The notes beneath the pieces are model-generated. The model made no database searches. It was not told where the DNA came from and worked only from the letters and a program-made list of their open reading frames with translations. From positions 1-64,000 of the forward strand of contig NZ_JAERRK010000006.1 of NCBI RefSeq assembly GCF_016741775.1: a DNA stretch of 64,000 nucleotides. Reading direction: 5' to 3'. Both the position numbers and the translations under genes were made by a program. Below, piece after piece: positions 8,390-15,632 of the stretch. How positions within the stretch are numbered: the stretch's first letter is position 1; every line of letters begins with the position of its first letter. This stretch comes from Streptomyces actinomycinicus. Its GTDB lineage: Bacteria > Actinomycetota > Actinomycetes > Streptomycetales > Streptomycetaceae.

Positions 8390-8584
8390 TCATTCGTGGG
8401 TGCCGTTGACGACGTCGACTCCGGAGCGAGTGCCGGACTCGATGGCCGGGGCGAGGATGGTGTGTGAGAGCCAGAAGCCGAACAGCGCGATCACGACGGC
8501 GACCCAGAGGCGGATGCCGAGGAACTTGATCGCGGCCGAGGCGATGACGCCCAGGACGAAGACGAGCGGCAGCGAGACGGTCAT
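8390..8584 (-). CDS. Small two-helix membrane protein of the AICE
   Basis: 64 residues with two hydrophobic segments (LPLVFVLGVIASAAIKFLGI and LWVAVVIALFGFWLSHTIL) and a short polar tail. A GAGGAG ribosome-binding site lies 6 nt before the ATG. It sits 26 nt upstream of the preceding membrane gene in the same operon. The context suggests a spread or plasmid-transfer accessory role; no catalytic motif is present. Confidence 0.7.
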   Translation of the reverse strand: MTVSLPLVFVLGVIASAAIKFLGIRLWVAVVIALFGFWLSHTILAPAIESGTRSGVDVVNGTHE

Positions 8585-8593
8585 GGGAGCTCC

Positions 8594-8785
8594 TCAGCGG
8601 ACGCGGCAGCGGTGGGTGCGCGCGGCGAGCTCGGCGGCGGCGCGGCTGTCGTAGTCGGTGGCGAAGCCGCAGCGCGGAGCCGTGCAGGCGGCGGTGTGCT
8701 TCTCGCGGCCCCGGCCGTCGTAGTAGGTGCCGATCTGGACGGGGCCGATGCGGACGACGCGGCGGAAACGGCGGTTGGCGGACAT
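8594..8785 (-). CDS. Small mobile-element-specific protein (63 aa) with paired Cys/His
   Basis: 63 residues, starting MSANRRFRRVVRIGPVQIG. A C-terminal half with CTAPRC and HRC could bind zinc. Its ATG overlaps the stop codon of the upstream 63-residue gene (TGATG), so the two are translationally coupled. Proteins of this type occur in Streptomyces AICEs between transfer and replication genes; the function is unknown. Confidence 0.7.
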   Translation of the reverse strand: MSANRRFRRVVRIGPVQIGTYYDGRGREKHTAACTAPRCGFATDYDSRAAAELAARTHRCRVR

Positions 8786-8976
8786 CAGGGCATCTCCTTG
8801 TCGGTCTCGCCGGTGAAGTCGGTGACGTGGTCGGCCAGCCAGCGCAAGATCTCGTCGCCCTCGTAGCTGTCGGCGGCGAGGATCACCGGTTCGGCGATCA
8901 GCACGGCTTCGGTCAGGCGGTTCTGTCGGGTCAGCTCTGCGGCGCGCTTGAGCGCGCGGAGCGTGGACGGGCGCAA
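8785..8976 (-). CDS. Small helical protein of the AICE (63 aa)
   Basis: 63 residues, predicted mainly helical (STLRALKRAAELTRQNRLTEAVLIAE) with an acidic C-terminal half. TTG start at 8976 with GGAGG about 10 nt upstream. Part of the transfer/maintenance operon; I do not recognise a family with a known function. Confidence 0.65.
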   Translation of the reverse strand: MRPSTLRALKRAAELTRQNRLTEAVLIAEPVILAADSYEGDEILRWLADHVTDFTGETDKEMP

Positions 8977-8994
8977 GGGGGAGATTCCTCCGGG

Positions 8995-9651
8995 TCAGGT
9001 GAGTTGGGTGGTGATGGCTTCGGCGAGCGGCATGGGCACACCGAGCCGGGCGCAAAGGGTCGAGGTGTCGATGTCGGTCCCGGTCCGGGCGCGGTGTTCG
9101 TCGGCGACCTTGCGGGCGAGGGTCACGAGCGCGGGAGGGACCGGGGACGGAGGCAGCGGCGTCGACTCCGGTGAGGAAGCCATCAGTTCGGGCGCAGTCG
9201 TGGGCGGCTCGACGTCTGCGGCGGTCGGTTCCGGCGTCTGTGCCGTTGAAGGTGGTTCCGGTGCCGTCGCCGGGTCCTTGCTGGGATTCGTTGCTCCGTG
9301 GGCGAGCAGCGTGCCGCCCAGGAAGGCGACCGCGGGCCATCCGGCGACGAGGATGCGGAGCCAGGCCGGTACGTTCTCCAAGTCGAGCAGTCCGGCGGTG
9401 GCGACGTTGGCGCCGAGGGACGCCGTCAGCGCGACGAGGAACCAGCACCACCCGGCGGTCTTCGCCTCACCGGAGCGCAGGCGCCGCCAGGCCGCCACCA
9501 ACAGCAGGTCGACGGAGACCGGATAGGCCCACGCCTTCCAGCCGTCCTGTCCGGCGGCCAGCGCCAGGTCATGCAGGTGAGCAAAGGACAGCGCGGCGGC
9601 GATCAGCGCTTGGACAAGTACGGCGTCCACACGGACGGGCAGGGCGCGCAC
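8995..9651 (-). CDS. DUF2637-type membrane protein of the AICE
   Basis: 218 residues. Four or so hydrophobic segments occupy residues ~8–105 (ALIAAALSFAHLHDLAL, AYPVSVDLLLVAAW, AGWCWFLVALTASLGANVAT, ILVAGWPAVAFLGGTLLAH). The pattern with the HLHDLA motif matches DUF2637 proteins that accompany Tra translocases in actinobacterial plasmids. A Pro/Thr-rich linker (~110–160) leads to a C-terminal helical segment ending in a possible HTH-like tail. The GTG at 9651 is preceded by GGAAGGAG. Likely an inner-membrane transfer or spread accessory. Confidence 0.75.
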   Translation of the reverse strand: MRALPVRVDAVLVQALIAAALSFAHLHDLALAAGQDGWKAWAYPVSVDLLLVAAWRRLRSGEAKTAGWCWFLVALTASLGANVATAGLLDLENVPAWLRILVAGWPAVAFLGGTLLAHGATNPSKDPATAPEPPSTAQTPEPTAADVEPPTTAPELMASSPESTPLPPSPVPPALVTLARKVADEHRARTGTDIDTSTLCARLGVPMPLAEAITTQLT

Positions 9652-9731
9652 GGCCACTCCTTCCAGTTCCGGGCATGGGTGGGGTAGGGACTTGGCGCGG
9701 GACGGCCGCGCCGACCGTGGGAGTGGGTCGG

Positions 9732-11105
9732 TTACTCGGTGATCGGCTGAGGAGTGGCCAGAGGTCCGCACTCCATCACCGGCACGGGTGGAACGTGAGG
9801 CCGGAACGGCGCGAGCGCCGGAATATCCGGTGCGAGGTGTGCCGTCTCGCGGCAGGTGACCGCAGCGTCGGCGAGGGACAGGTGAGGGGTGCGGATGCGG
9901 GACCATCCACCGGACGTGTCGCCGACGACGGCGAGGCCGGGCAACTCGGCCGCGATGGCGCAGGCGGCCATAACAGCCTCAGGGGCGATGTCCCCGAGCG
10001 CCATCTTTGCGGACGCTTCGTCGTTCACCCGATGGCAGACACGGCCGGTGAGCTGAGCCCGGAGCATGGTCGCTCCCTTGCCCAGCTCGGCCCCGAATCG
10101 CTGCCCGCAGACCTCCAGATAGATGCCGGCCGCGCGGCCGAGCTGGGCGAGCCGGATGAGCTGGGTGACCATCTCGTCCCGTCGTTCCTCCTCCTTCCTT
10201 GTGGCGACGAGGAAGAGTTCCGCCACCTCGTCGACGAACAGCACGATGGGAGCGGGGCGTTCGTCCTCCGGCAGGCCCCAGACGTCCGAGGTGATCAGCT
10301 CATCCGGGGTGCCTGGCGCGATGCCCTGTCGCGCTTTGATCAGGTCGTATCGGTCCTCCATTTCCTTGACGGGCACGGGCAGCAGCTCGGCCGCCTGCTC
10401 CGGATCGGTCACCAGCGCCGAGAGCCGGGGAGCGAACGGCGCCAGCTCCACCCCGCGCTTGCAGTCGATCCCGACCAGGACCACCGGCTGAGCGGCCAGC
10501 CCGGCCAGCAGGTTCCGCAGGAACATGGATTTTCCGGACAGCGTGGCACCGAGCACGAGTTCGTGGGGGACGGCCCGGTAGTCCCGGACGAAGGCGGTTG
10601 CGTCCTCGCGCAGAGCCACCGGCACGCGGAGCGGACCGACGTCGGCCCGGCGGGGCATCCGTACCTTCCGCAGGACGTCGAAGCCGACGAGCCGCAGTTC
10701 CACGACACCGGGCTTGACGTCCCGCACGTACACGGCGTGAACGCTCCAGGCGTGCCGTAGCCGTTCGGCCGAGGCCGCCACGTCCGCCGGTTCCTGGCCC
10801 GGAGCCAGCCGCAGCCGGAGCCGCAGACCGGTCGAGGTGGGCCGGATCATGCCCCGGCGAGGAGGCACCGGCCGGACCTCACGGCGAGTCGTGGCCTTGA
10901 CGGCCAGGGCCCGCCACCGGGGCGGCTCGACCGTCAGGCCGCACGCGTCCATGGTGGAGGTGTACGAGGCCAGCAGCCGGGCCATCGAGACGGGCAGCCC
11001 GACCACGGACCAGTACGCCGCCGGATGGGCGTGCCGGGCGTAGGCCGCGCCGCCTATCGCAGCGAGCGACCCGCCCAGCTCGGCCCACGTCACCAGGTCG
11101 GTCAT
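9732..11105 (-). CDS. FtsK/SpoIIIE-like DNA translocase (TraSA/TraB type)
   Basis: 457 residues. A short N-terminal membrane-proximal region precedes the motor domain. Walker A GATLSGKS is at about 186–193, Walker B PIVLFVDE at about 286–293, and a downstream sensor stretch QLGRAAGIYLEVCGQR follows. In AICEs this single hexameric ATPase pumps double-stranded element DNA between mycelia, acting at clt repeats. The size is at the short end for TraSA relatives (about 300 to 700 residues). The ATG at 11105 lies 5 nt after the stop of the upstream 116-residue gene. Confidence 0.9.
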   Translation of the reverse strand: MTDLVTWAELGGSLAAIGGAAYARHAHPAAYWSVVGLPVSMARLLASYTSTMDACGLTVEPPRWRALAVKATTRREVRPVPPRRGMIRPTSTGLRLRLRLAPGQEPADVAASAERLRHAWSVHAVYVRDVKPGVVELRLVGFDVLRKVRMPRRADVGPLRVPVALREDATAFVRDYRAVPHELVLGATLSGKSMFLRNLLAGLAAQPVVLVGIDCKRGVELAPFAPRLSALVTDPEQAAELLPVPVKEMEDRYDLIKARQGIAPGTPDELITSDVWGLPEDERPAPIVLFVDEVAELFLVATRKEEERRDEMVTQLIRLAQLGRAAGIYLEVCGQRFGAELGKGATMLRAQLTGRVCHRVNDEASAKMALGDIAPEAVMAACAIAAELPGLAVVGDTSGGWSRIRTPHLSLADAAVTCRETAHLAPDIPALAPFRPHVPPVPVMECGPLATPQPITE

Positions 11106-11110
11106 GACGA

Positions 11111-11461
11111 TCAGCCCGCCTGCTCCATCGAGAAGGCACCAGGAGCGACAGCGGTCGCGCGGTAGGCGATGCCGTGCCGCTGTTGGCCGTTGAAGACGCT
11201 TTCCCACGGCCGGGCGATGAGCCCCGGCAGCGAGACCGGGGCGCCGACGGTCAGTCCGTCCGTCACACCGCTCTCGGGGACGGTGACCTGGATCAGCGAC
11301 GACTCACCCTCGTCGATGTAGACGACGCCGACCGTCATCAGTGCCTCACCGCTCACGGCGTCCTTGGCGATCTCACCGGTCTGCCGGTCACGCACCTTCG
11401 GCGCCGGCGCTTCGGTGAGCAGGATCGTGGCGGCCGAGGCGTCGATACGAATCACACGCAC
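11111..11461 (-). CDS. AICE conserved hypothetical protein (116 aa)
   Basis: 116 residues, predicted to be a compact beta-rich protein (MRVIRIDASAATILLTEAP start, then IDEGESSLIQVTVPESGV). It precedes the tra gene by 5 nt, and an AGGAGGAG site 6 nt before the GTG start suggests strong translation. Similar proteins, as I recall, sit upstream of tra in many pSAM2-like elements; the function is unknown. Its promoter region (11462–11594) carries the GTTGACTT operator words, so it is the first gene of the KorSA-like controlled transfer operon. Confidence 0.7.
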   Translation of the reverse strand: MRVIRIDASAATILLTEAPAPKVRDRQTGEIAKDAVSGEALMTVGVVYIDEGESSLIQVTVPESGVTDGLTVGAPVSLPGLIARPWESVFNGQQRHGIAYRATAVAPGAFSMEQAG

Positions 11462-11496
11462 AGATTTCTCCTCCTGAGTCGATCAACCCGCCAGCC

Positions 11497-11549
11497 TGAC
11501 AAGTTGACTTAGCAAGTTCGAAGCTAGAGACGCCAAGTTGACTTGTCAA
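11497..11549. promoter_or_regulatory. Probable GntR (KorSA-like) operators in the transfer promoter
   Basis: The octamer GTTGACTT occurs at 11503–11510 and 11537–11544, the second inside a near-palindrome TTGAC-TT-GTCAA (11538–11549). The same octamer recurs inverted at 12348–12355 upstream of the GntR gene. This shared word between regulator and transfer-operon promoters is what pSAM2 KorSA uses for repression. Confidence 0.6.
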
Positions 11550-11594
11550 GTGCGAATCGGGTGGGGCCGGCGGCGAACTGGCCGTTATTCGGGT

Positions 11595-12323
11595 TCAGTT
11601 CAGGCGGTAGGTGTCTTCCAGTTCCTGCCGGTCAGCAGGAAGCAACACGTCGGAGACTTGCAGCGCCTGGCCGGAAGCGTCGCACGCGACGACCAGGACG
11701 CTGAGGACCGGAACCCCCTCAGGGAGCTCCAGAAGCTCCGCTTCGGCGCGCTCGGGCAGACGGGCCGAAATCCGTTCCGTCACATGGTCGAAGCGGACTT
11801 TCTTGCGCGCCTCCAGGTGTGCGCGGGTGCCACCCGTCAGCGCTTCGGCACTCTCCAGCTCAGTGCCCTCGACCAGGCCGGCGGGGAAGTACGACGACAC
11901 CAGCTCAGCCGGTTCGCCGTCGTCTTCGACCAGGAATCGACGCATGAGGATCTTGGCCCGCTTGGGCAGCCCGAGCGCGGAAGCGACCCGCGCCGGAACA
12001 GGGACGTAGCTGACCTCGACCAACCGCCCTGCCGCTTGCGACTCGTCGCGCGCGAGCACTTCACTACCCCGGCGGTCGTTCTGCTCGACGACGGCCGGGC
12101 GCCCCCGCACGATCGTGCCGTAACCCTGCCGGGACTCCACCCAGCCATCACGCTTCAGCAGCTCCAGCGCCCGGACAACGGTCGGCCGAGACATCCCGAA
12201 GGCCTGCACCAGTTGGTTCTCACTGGGAACCCGCGTGCCGGGCGCATACGTGCCATCCTCGATACGGCGCTGGATCGTCTGCGCGAGGCGCACGTACTTC
12301 GGTGGCTCCACTTCATACGCCAT
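11595..12323 (-). CDS. GntR-family (UTRA domain) repressor, KorSA-like
   Basis: 242 residues. The N-terminal winged HTH is clear (YVRLAQTIQRRIEDGTYAPGTRVPSENQLVQAFGMSRPTVVRALELLKRDGWVESRQGYGTIV split over residues ~9–72). It is followed by a UTRA ligand-binding domain (~90–235). KorSA of pSAM2 has the same architecture and silences replication and transfer genes while the element is integrated. The ATG at 12323 is preceded by a region with the GTTGACTT word inverted, suggesting autoregulation. Confidence 0.88.
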   Translation of the reverse strand: MAYEVEPPKYVRLAQTIQRRIEDGTYAPGTRVPSENQLVQAFGMSRPTVVRALELLKRDGWVESRQGYGTIVRGRPAVVEQNDRRGSEVLARDESQAAGRLVEVSYVPVPARVASALGLPKRAKILMRRFLVEDDGEPAELVSSYFPAGLVEGTELESAEALTGGTRAHLEARKKVRFDHVTERISARLPERAEAELLELPEGVPVLSVLVVACDASGQALQVSDVLLPADRQELEDTYRLN

Positions 12324-12409
12324 GAACGCCGCCCGTCGAGATTGGCCAAGTCAACTGGTCAACCAGACTAGCGAATCTTCGATTGTCGAAGTAGAAGCGG
12401 AGCGAACTC

Positions 12410-12850
12410 TTACCTTCCGGGCCAGGCATCGGCCATCACGAAGGAGACGACGGTTCCGCCGAAGCGGCTCGGTGCGGCGTGCCACGACTCGGCCAGCGAA
12501 TTGACCAGGAGCAGTCCACGCCCGTGGGAATCGTCGGCGTCGGGGTGCCTCAGCCGTACGTTCGCCGGAAAGCCAGGGTTGTGTACGTCGACCCGAAGCG
12601 AATCCCCCTCACGGAACCATTCGACCCGGACGAGCCAGGGGTCGTCCGACCGGCCGTAAGCGATGGCGTTGGTCACCAGCTCCGAGATCATCAGCACACA
12701 GTCGTCGACGGAGCAGGCCGGGTTGTACGGGGCGATGAACTTGCGGAACCAGCGCCGAGCCCGCGGTACGGACTCAGCGACAGGGTGCAAGGTCATCGCA
12801 CCGAGACGCGGTGATTCCTCAGACGGGTAGCGGTCGATCATGTAGGCCAT
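12410..12850 (-). CDS. HATPase_c protein (anti-sigma/serine kinase-like)
   Basis: 146 residues of the GHKL fold used by RsbW/SpoIIAB-type serine kinases. The N box ELVTNAIAYG, the G1-like DVHNPGFPANV and the G2 HGRGLLLVNSLAESW are readable. Streptomyces have dozens of such small ATP-binding proteins, many regulating sigma or anti-anti-sigma factors; the partner is not evident here. The ATG at 12850 lies 6 nt downstream of the stop of the 57-residue zinc-finger gene, forming an operon driven from the AGTGGC-operator region at 13050–13090. Confidence 0.85.
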   Translation of the reverse strand: MAYMIDRYPSEESPRLGAMTLHPVAESVPRARRWFRKFIAPYNPACSVDDCVLMISELVTNAIAYGRSDDPWLVRVEWFREGDSLRVDVHNPGFPANVRLRHPDADDSHGRGLLLVNSLAESWHAAPSRFGGTVVSFVMADAWPGR

Positions 12851-12856
12851 GGGTGC

Positions 12857-13030
12857 TCACTTCCTGCCGCTACCGTCGCAGTCAAGGCAGCGCCGCTTCG
12901 ATGTGGCGCGGGTGCGATCTGCGGCGGTGGCAAGCGCCAGGGTCGTACGCGAGCCGACACGCTTCCAGCCGCGCCCCCGGCACCCCGGGCAAGGTAACTG
13001 CGTGCCCTGCTCCGGCCGCTGACTCGTCAC
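12857..13030 (-). CDS. Small DnaJ-type zinc-finger protein (57 aa)
   Basis: 57 residues. It has two CxxCxGxG-like elements, CPGCRGRGW (C14, C17) and CLDCDGSG (C48, C51), joined by a basic loop, which form one DnaJ-like zinc finger. GTG start at 13030 with GGAGGA 8 nt upstream. Similar stand-alone fingers are common in Streptomyces accessory regions; a nucleic-acid or protein-binding role is inference. It is first in a two-gene operon with the HATPase protein, behind two operators of the neighbouring GntR regulator. Confidence 0.75.
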   Translation of the reverse strand: MTSQRPEQGTQLPCPGCRGRGWKRVGSRTTLALATAADRTRATSKRRCLDCDGSGRK

Positions 13031-13049
13031 ACCGCGCCTCCTCCCAGTG

Positions 13050-13090
13050 AAGTGGCCTTAGCCACTTCCCGGATAGTGGCATTAGCCACT
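13050..13090. promoter_or_regulatory. Two palindromic operators AAGTGGC-N4-GCCACTT
   Basis: AAGTGGC-CTTA-GCCACTT (13050–13067) and AGTGGC-ATTA-GCCACT (13075–13090), 25 bp apart centre to centre, lie between the divergently placed small-gene operon start and the end of the second GntR gene. A third copy with an 11-bp spacer is at 13945–13968 upstream of that GntR gene. Confidence 0.75.
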
Positions 13091-13125
13091 TGTGAGGCGC
13101 AAGCGATTCGCAGCAACTGGCCCCC

Positions 13126-13866
13126 TCAGGTCAGTGGGTAGCCCTGCTCGAAGGCCCAGCGATGCGGCGGGTAGGTAGCCTCAGCGAACTCCAACGGCCG
13201 GTCCTGGAGGTCGAAGACGACGTGGTGCACAATCAGGACGGCGGAGCCGGCCGCAAGTTGCAGGTCCTCGGCCTCTTCCTCCGTCGCCTCACGCGCGCAC
13301 ATGCGATCTTCCGCGTAACTCCCCTGCCGTCCGGTCATGTTCTCGACGTACAGGAGCGTCCCTTCTTGGATCCGCTCCGGCTCCAGAAGCTTCGGCGCAC
13401 GCTGACCGACATCCGGAGCAAACCACGAGGTGGACAGCGTGATCGGCCCGTCCTGGTTGTTGGTCACCCGCCGTCGGTGCACCGCCCGACGGTCCTTGAC
13501 CAGGCCCAGCGCCTCAGCCACATGATCCGGCGCCTCCAGCCAACCGGCAGAGGTGATCACGGCGTACTCACCAGACGTGTAGATCTTCCCGGTCTGCCGA
13601 GCGCGGCCGTACAACTCACGAGCCCGCCGGTTGACCTCCAGACTCCGCACGTACGTACCCGATCCCTGGCGCTTCTCGACGAGCCCTTGATGACTCAGCG
13701 CCTCCAACGACCGTGCAGCCGTGGGCCGGGACACCTTCCAGTCAGCCGCCAACTGCCGTTCGGACGGCACCTCGTCCCCCGGTCGCAGGTCACCCCGAAG
13801 AATCTGATCACGGATGTAGTGCGCGATCTGGAGATACTTCGGCTGAGCCTCCTCGATCTGCGGCAT
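13126..13866 (-). CDS. GntR-family (UTRA) regulator 2 of the AICE
   Basis: 246 residues. Winged HTH at ~9–70 (KYLQIAHYIRDQILRGDLRPGDEVPSERQLAADWKVSRPTAARSLEALSHQGLVEKRQGSGTYV, given in parts), then a UTRA effector domain ending in FAEATYPPHRWAF. GAGGAGG lies 4 nt before the ATG. AGTGGC palindromes flank the gene on both sides (13050–13090 and 13945–13968), so it probably represses itself, the zinc-finger/HATPase operon and the divergent DUF1152 gene. It is distinct from the KorSA-like regulator, about 30–40 percent similar by eye in the HTH. Confidence 0.87.
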   Translation of the reverse strand: MPQIEEAQPKYLQIAHYIRDQILRGDLRPGDEVPSERQLAADWKVSRPTAARSLEALSHQGLVEKRQGSGTYVRSLEVNRRARELYGRARQTGKIYTSGEYAVITSAGWLEAPDHVAEALGLVKDRRAVHRRRVTNNQDGPITLSTSWFAPDVGQRAPKLLEPERIQEGTLLYVENMTGRQGSYAEDRMCAREATEEEAEDLQLAAGSAVLIVHHVVFDLQDRPLEFAEATYPPHRWAFEQGYPLT

Positions 13867-13944
13867 CAGTCCTCCTCACCCAAGGCGAGCCCCAGGCGAG
13901 TAGTCGGGCACCCCGCTACCGAGCTGAGGCCTGCTTCTCGATAC

Positions 13945-13968
13945 AAGTGGCTATGGCCTCTAGCCACT
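13945..13968. promoter_or_regulatory. AGTGGC operator upstream of gntR2 / DUF1152 gene
   Basis: AAGTGGC-N11-GCCACT, the same arms as the palindromes at 13050–13090, in the 144-bp divergent region between gntR2 and the gene at 14011. A half site AGTGG follows near 13976–13980. Confidence 0.6.
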
Positions 13969-14010
13969 ATAGGGTGAGTGGTCAACCCCCCACCCCGTAG
14001 GCTGAGACGC

Positions 14011-15108
14011 ATGACGCGGTTGATCGTCGCAGCAGGAGGAGGGGGCGACGCAGTCGCCGCCGCAGTGATTCACGCCGCCCTCTACGGCGACGAGGACCAG
14101 GCGGTGATCCTCACGTACGCGTGGGACCGCCTCCTGATCGACCCCGTTCCGGGTCCCCGAGGACCAGACAACTTCACCGGCCTCAAACCCCTCACACCAG
14201 CAGTCTGGGCAGTGCCGGCCGAGGCCCGTCCGATCGCTCCGGCAGGCTCGACACTCCCCCGACTTGCAGCAGAGCTCTGGCACACGTTCGCGCTGATCGA
14301 TCCACGCCACGGGGTCGAGGGCATCACCCGCCAACTCGAAGAGCTGGTGGACCGCTTGTCGCCAGAGTCGATCGACCTCTTGGACGTGGGCGGTGACATC
14401 CTCGCCCGCGGGGATGAACCGACGCTGAAGAGCCCGCTTGCCGATGCCGTCACGCTCGCCGCGTGCTGCCAGGTGAACGCTCCCGTCCGCCTGTTGGTGG
14501 CGGGCCCCGGCCTCGATGGCGAACTCCCTCTCGACGAACTACGCGGCATGCTCGGCCCGCTCATCCACACCCTCACAGCGAAAGACATCGAGCCGATCAG
14601 CTCGGTCCTGGAGTGGCACCCGTCTGAGGCGACCGGGATGCTCGCGGCGACAGCCCGAGGCGTACGCGGCACCTGCGAGATGCGAGACGCCGGCCTCCCG
14701 GTCCCGCTCACCAACGAAGGACCGGCGGTCCATGAGATCGACCTGGACGAGGCGCTGAATCGCAACGAGTTGGCCCGCGCCATCCTGACGACCGCCACCC
14801 TGGACGAGGTCGAGGCACACAGCCGCGAAATCTGCGGCTACTCGGAGATCGACTACGAGCGCAACAAGGCCGCGTGGCTTAAGGACCAACCACCAGCGCA
14901 GCTCGACCATGAGGCCGTACTGTCTCAGCTCGACCAGTTCGAAGCCGAGGCCCGCAGCCGCGGAATCACCCACACGACCTTCCGCCGTCTCACAGAGGCC
15001 CTGAACCTCAACGGCTCCCTGCGCGAGGACCTGCGCCAACTGCTCATCAACGGCCGTCCGCAGCAGTACGACGCTCCCTTGTGGCGCATCACAGCCGCTA
15101 CTGAGTAA
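14011..15108 (+). CDS. DUF1152-family protein (AICE cargo)
   Basis: 365 residues, starting MTRLIVAAGGGGDAVAAAV, a glycine-rich nucleotide-binding-like loop. LLDVGGDILARGDEPTLKSPLADAVTLAA (~124–152) and LLVAGPGLDGEL (~163–174) are features of DUF1152, an alpha/beta family of uncertain activity seen in archaea and actinobacteria. The C-terminal ~100 residues look like a separate helical part. The ATG at 14011 lacks a ribosome-binding site, but TAGGCT lies 7 nt upstream, a leaderless layout. It faces away from gntR2 across the AGTGGC operator, so control by that regulator is likely. Confidence 0.75.
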   Translation: MTRLIVAAGGGGDAVAAAVIHAALYGDEDQAVILTYAWDRLLIDPVPGPRGPDNFTGLKPLTPAVWAVPAEARPIAPAGSTLPRLAAELWHTFALIDPRHGVEGITRQLEELVDRLSPESIDLLDVGGDILARGDEPTLKSPLADAVTLAACCQVNAPVRLLVAGPGLDGELPLDELRGMLGPLIHTLTAKDIEPISSVLEWHPSEATGMLAATARGVRGTCEMRDAGLPVPLTNEGPAVHEIDLDEALNRNELARAILTTATLDEVEAHSREICGYSEIDYERNKAAWLKDQPPAQLDHEAVLSQLDQFEAEARSRGITHTTFRRLTEALNLNGSLREDLRQLLINGRPQQYDAPLWRITAATE

Positions 15109-15155
15109 CAACCTTCTTCACGGGTTCAAGGCGGCTCGCTCCGCTCACCGCGCGC

Positions 15156-15176
15156 GGCCCGGCCCCCGGCCGGGCC
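15156..15176 (+). terminator. GC-only hairpin after the DUF1152 gene
   Basis: A 9-bp perfect stem (15156–15164 with 15168–15176) with a CCC loop, 47 bp past the stop codon at 15108. Confidence 0.65.
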
Positions 15177-15289
15177 TGCGCTCCTGTCTCCGCCCCGCTC
15201 CAGCCCGGCCGGCGCCCGTGCCGCGCATAAAGTGTGCAGCCATCTGACGTCAGAGAAGGGGCACGTCGTGGCTGGGGCGGTCGACTCCA

Positions 15290-15435
15290 CGGCTTTACGG
15301 AGCCACTTTGGCGCGAGCCTCGAAGATCATGGCCCCAACGTCGTGCTTTACCGGGCAGGTCCACAGACTGCCCGACGCGCCGCAAGCTTACGGGGCCATG
15401 ATCACTCGCGCCAAAGCAGCTCCAGCCCAAAGCCG
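15290..15435. other. Large noncoding stem-loop (candidate origin or structured RNA)
   Basis: Long inverted repeat. The left arm is 15299–15336 and the right arm 15392–15423, sharing a CTTTGGCGCGAG block and a GATCATGGCCCC block, with a 7-nt extra bulge on the left arm. Pairing can be extended outward through GGCTTT near 15290 and 15435. A smaller hairpin CGGGCAG/CTGCCCG (15352–15358 with 15368–15374) sits in the loop. No coding potential is convincing on either strand. A single-strand origin, a transfer (clt) site or a structured RNA are all possible; I cannot choose between them. Confidence 0.6.
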
Positions 15436-15632
15436 CTACGCCGCCCTATAGTCACCGCTTGCCTCAGACGCTGATCACTCACGAAAGTAGTGGTGAGTTG
15501 AAACGCATGGCTTGGACGAGTCGCCCAGTCCGCGCCTCGCGGCTGCCCTTCAAGGAAAACGATCACGGACCGCTGACATGGAGATTCCCTGCGTCACCCT
15601 CTAGTGAGCCGATCTCGTGCACAATTTAATGC

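Noticed and set aside
15098..15430. 110-codon minus-strand frame (MGWSCFGASDHGP...)
   Set aside because: Lies entirely in the cruciform region, covers both arms of the inverted repeat, and has no codon bias of a real gene.
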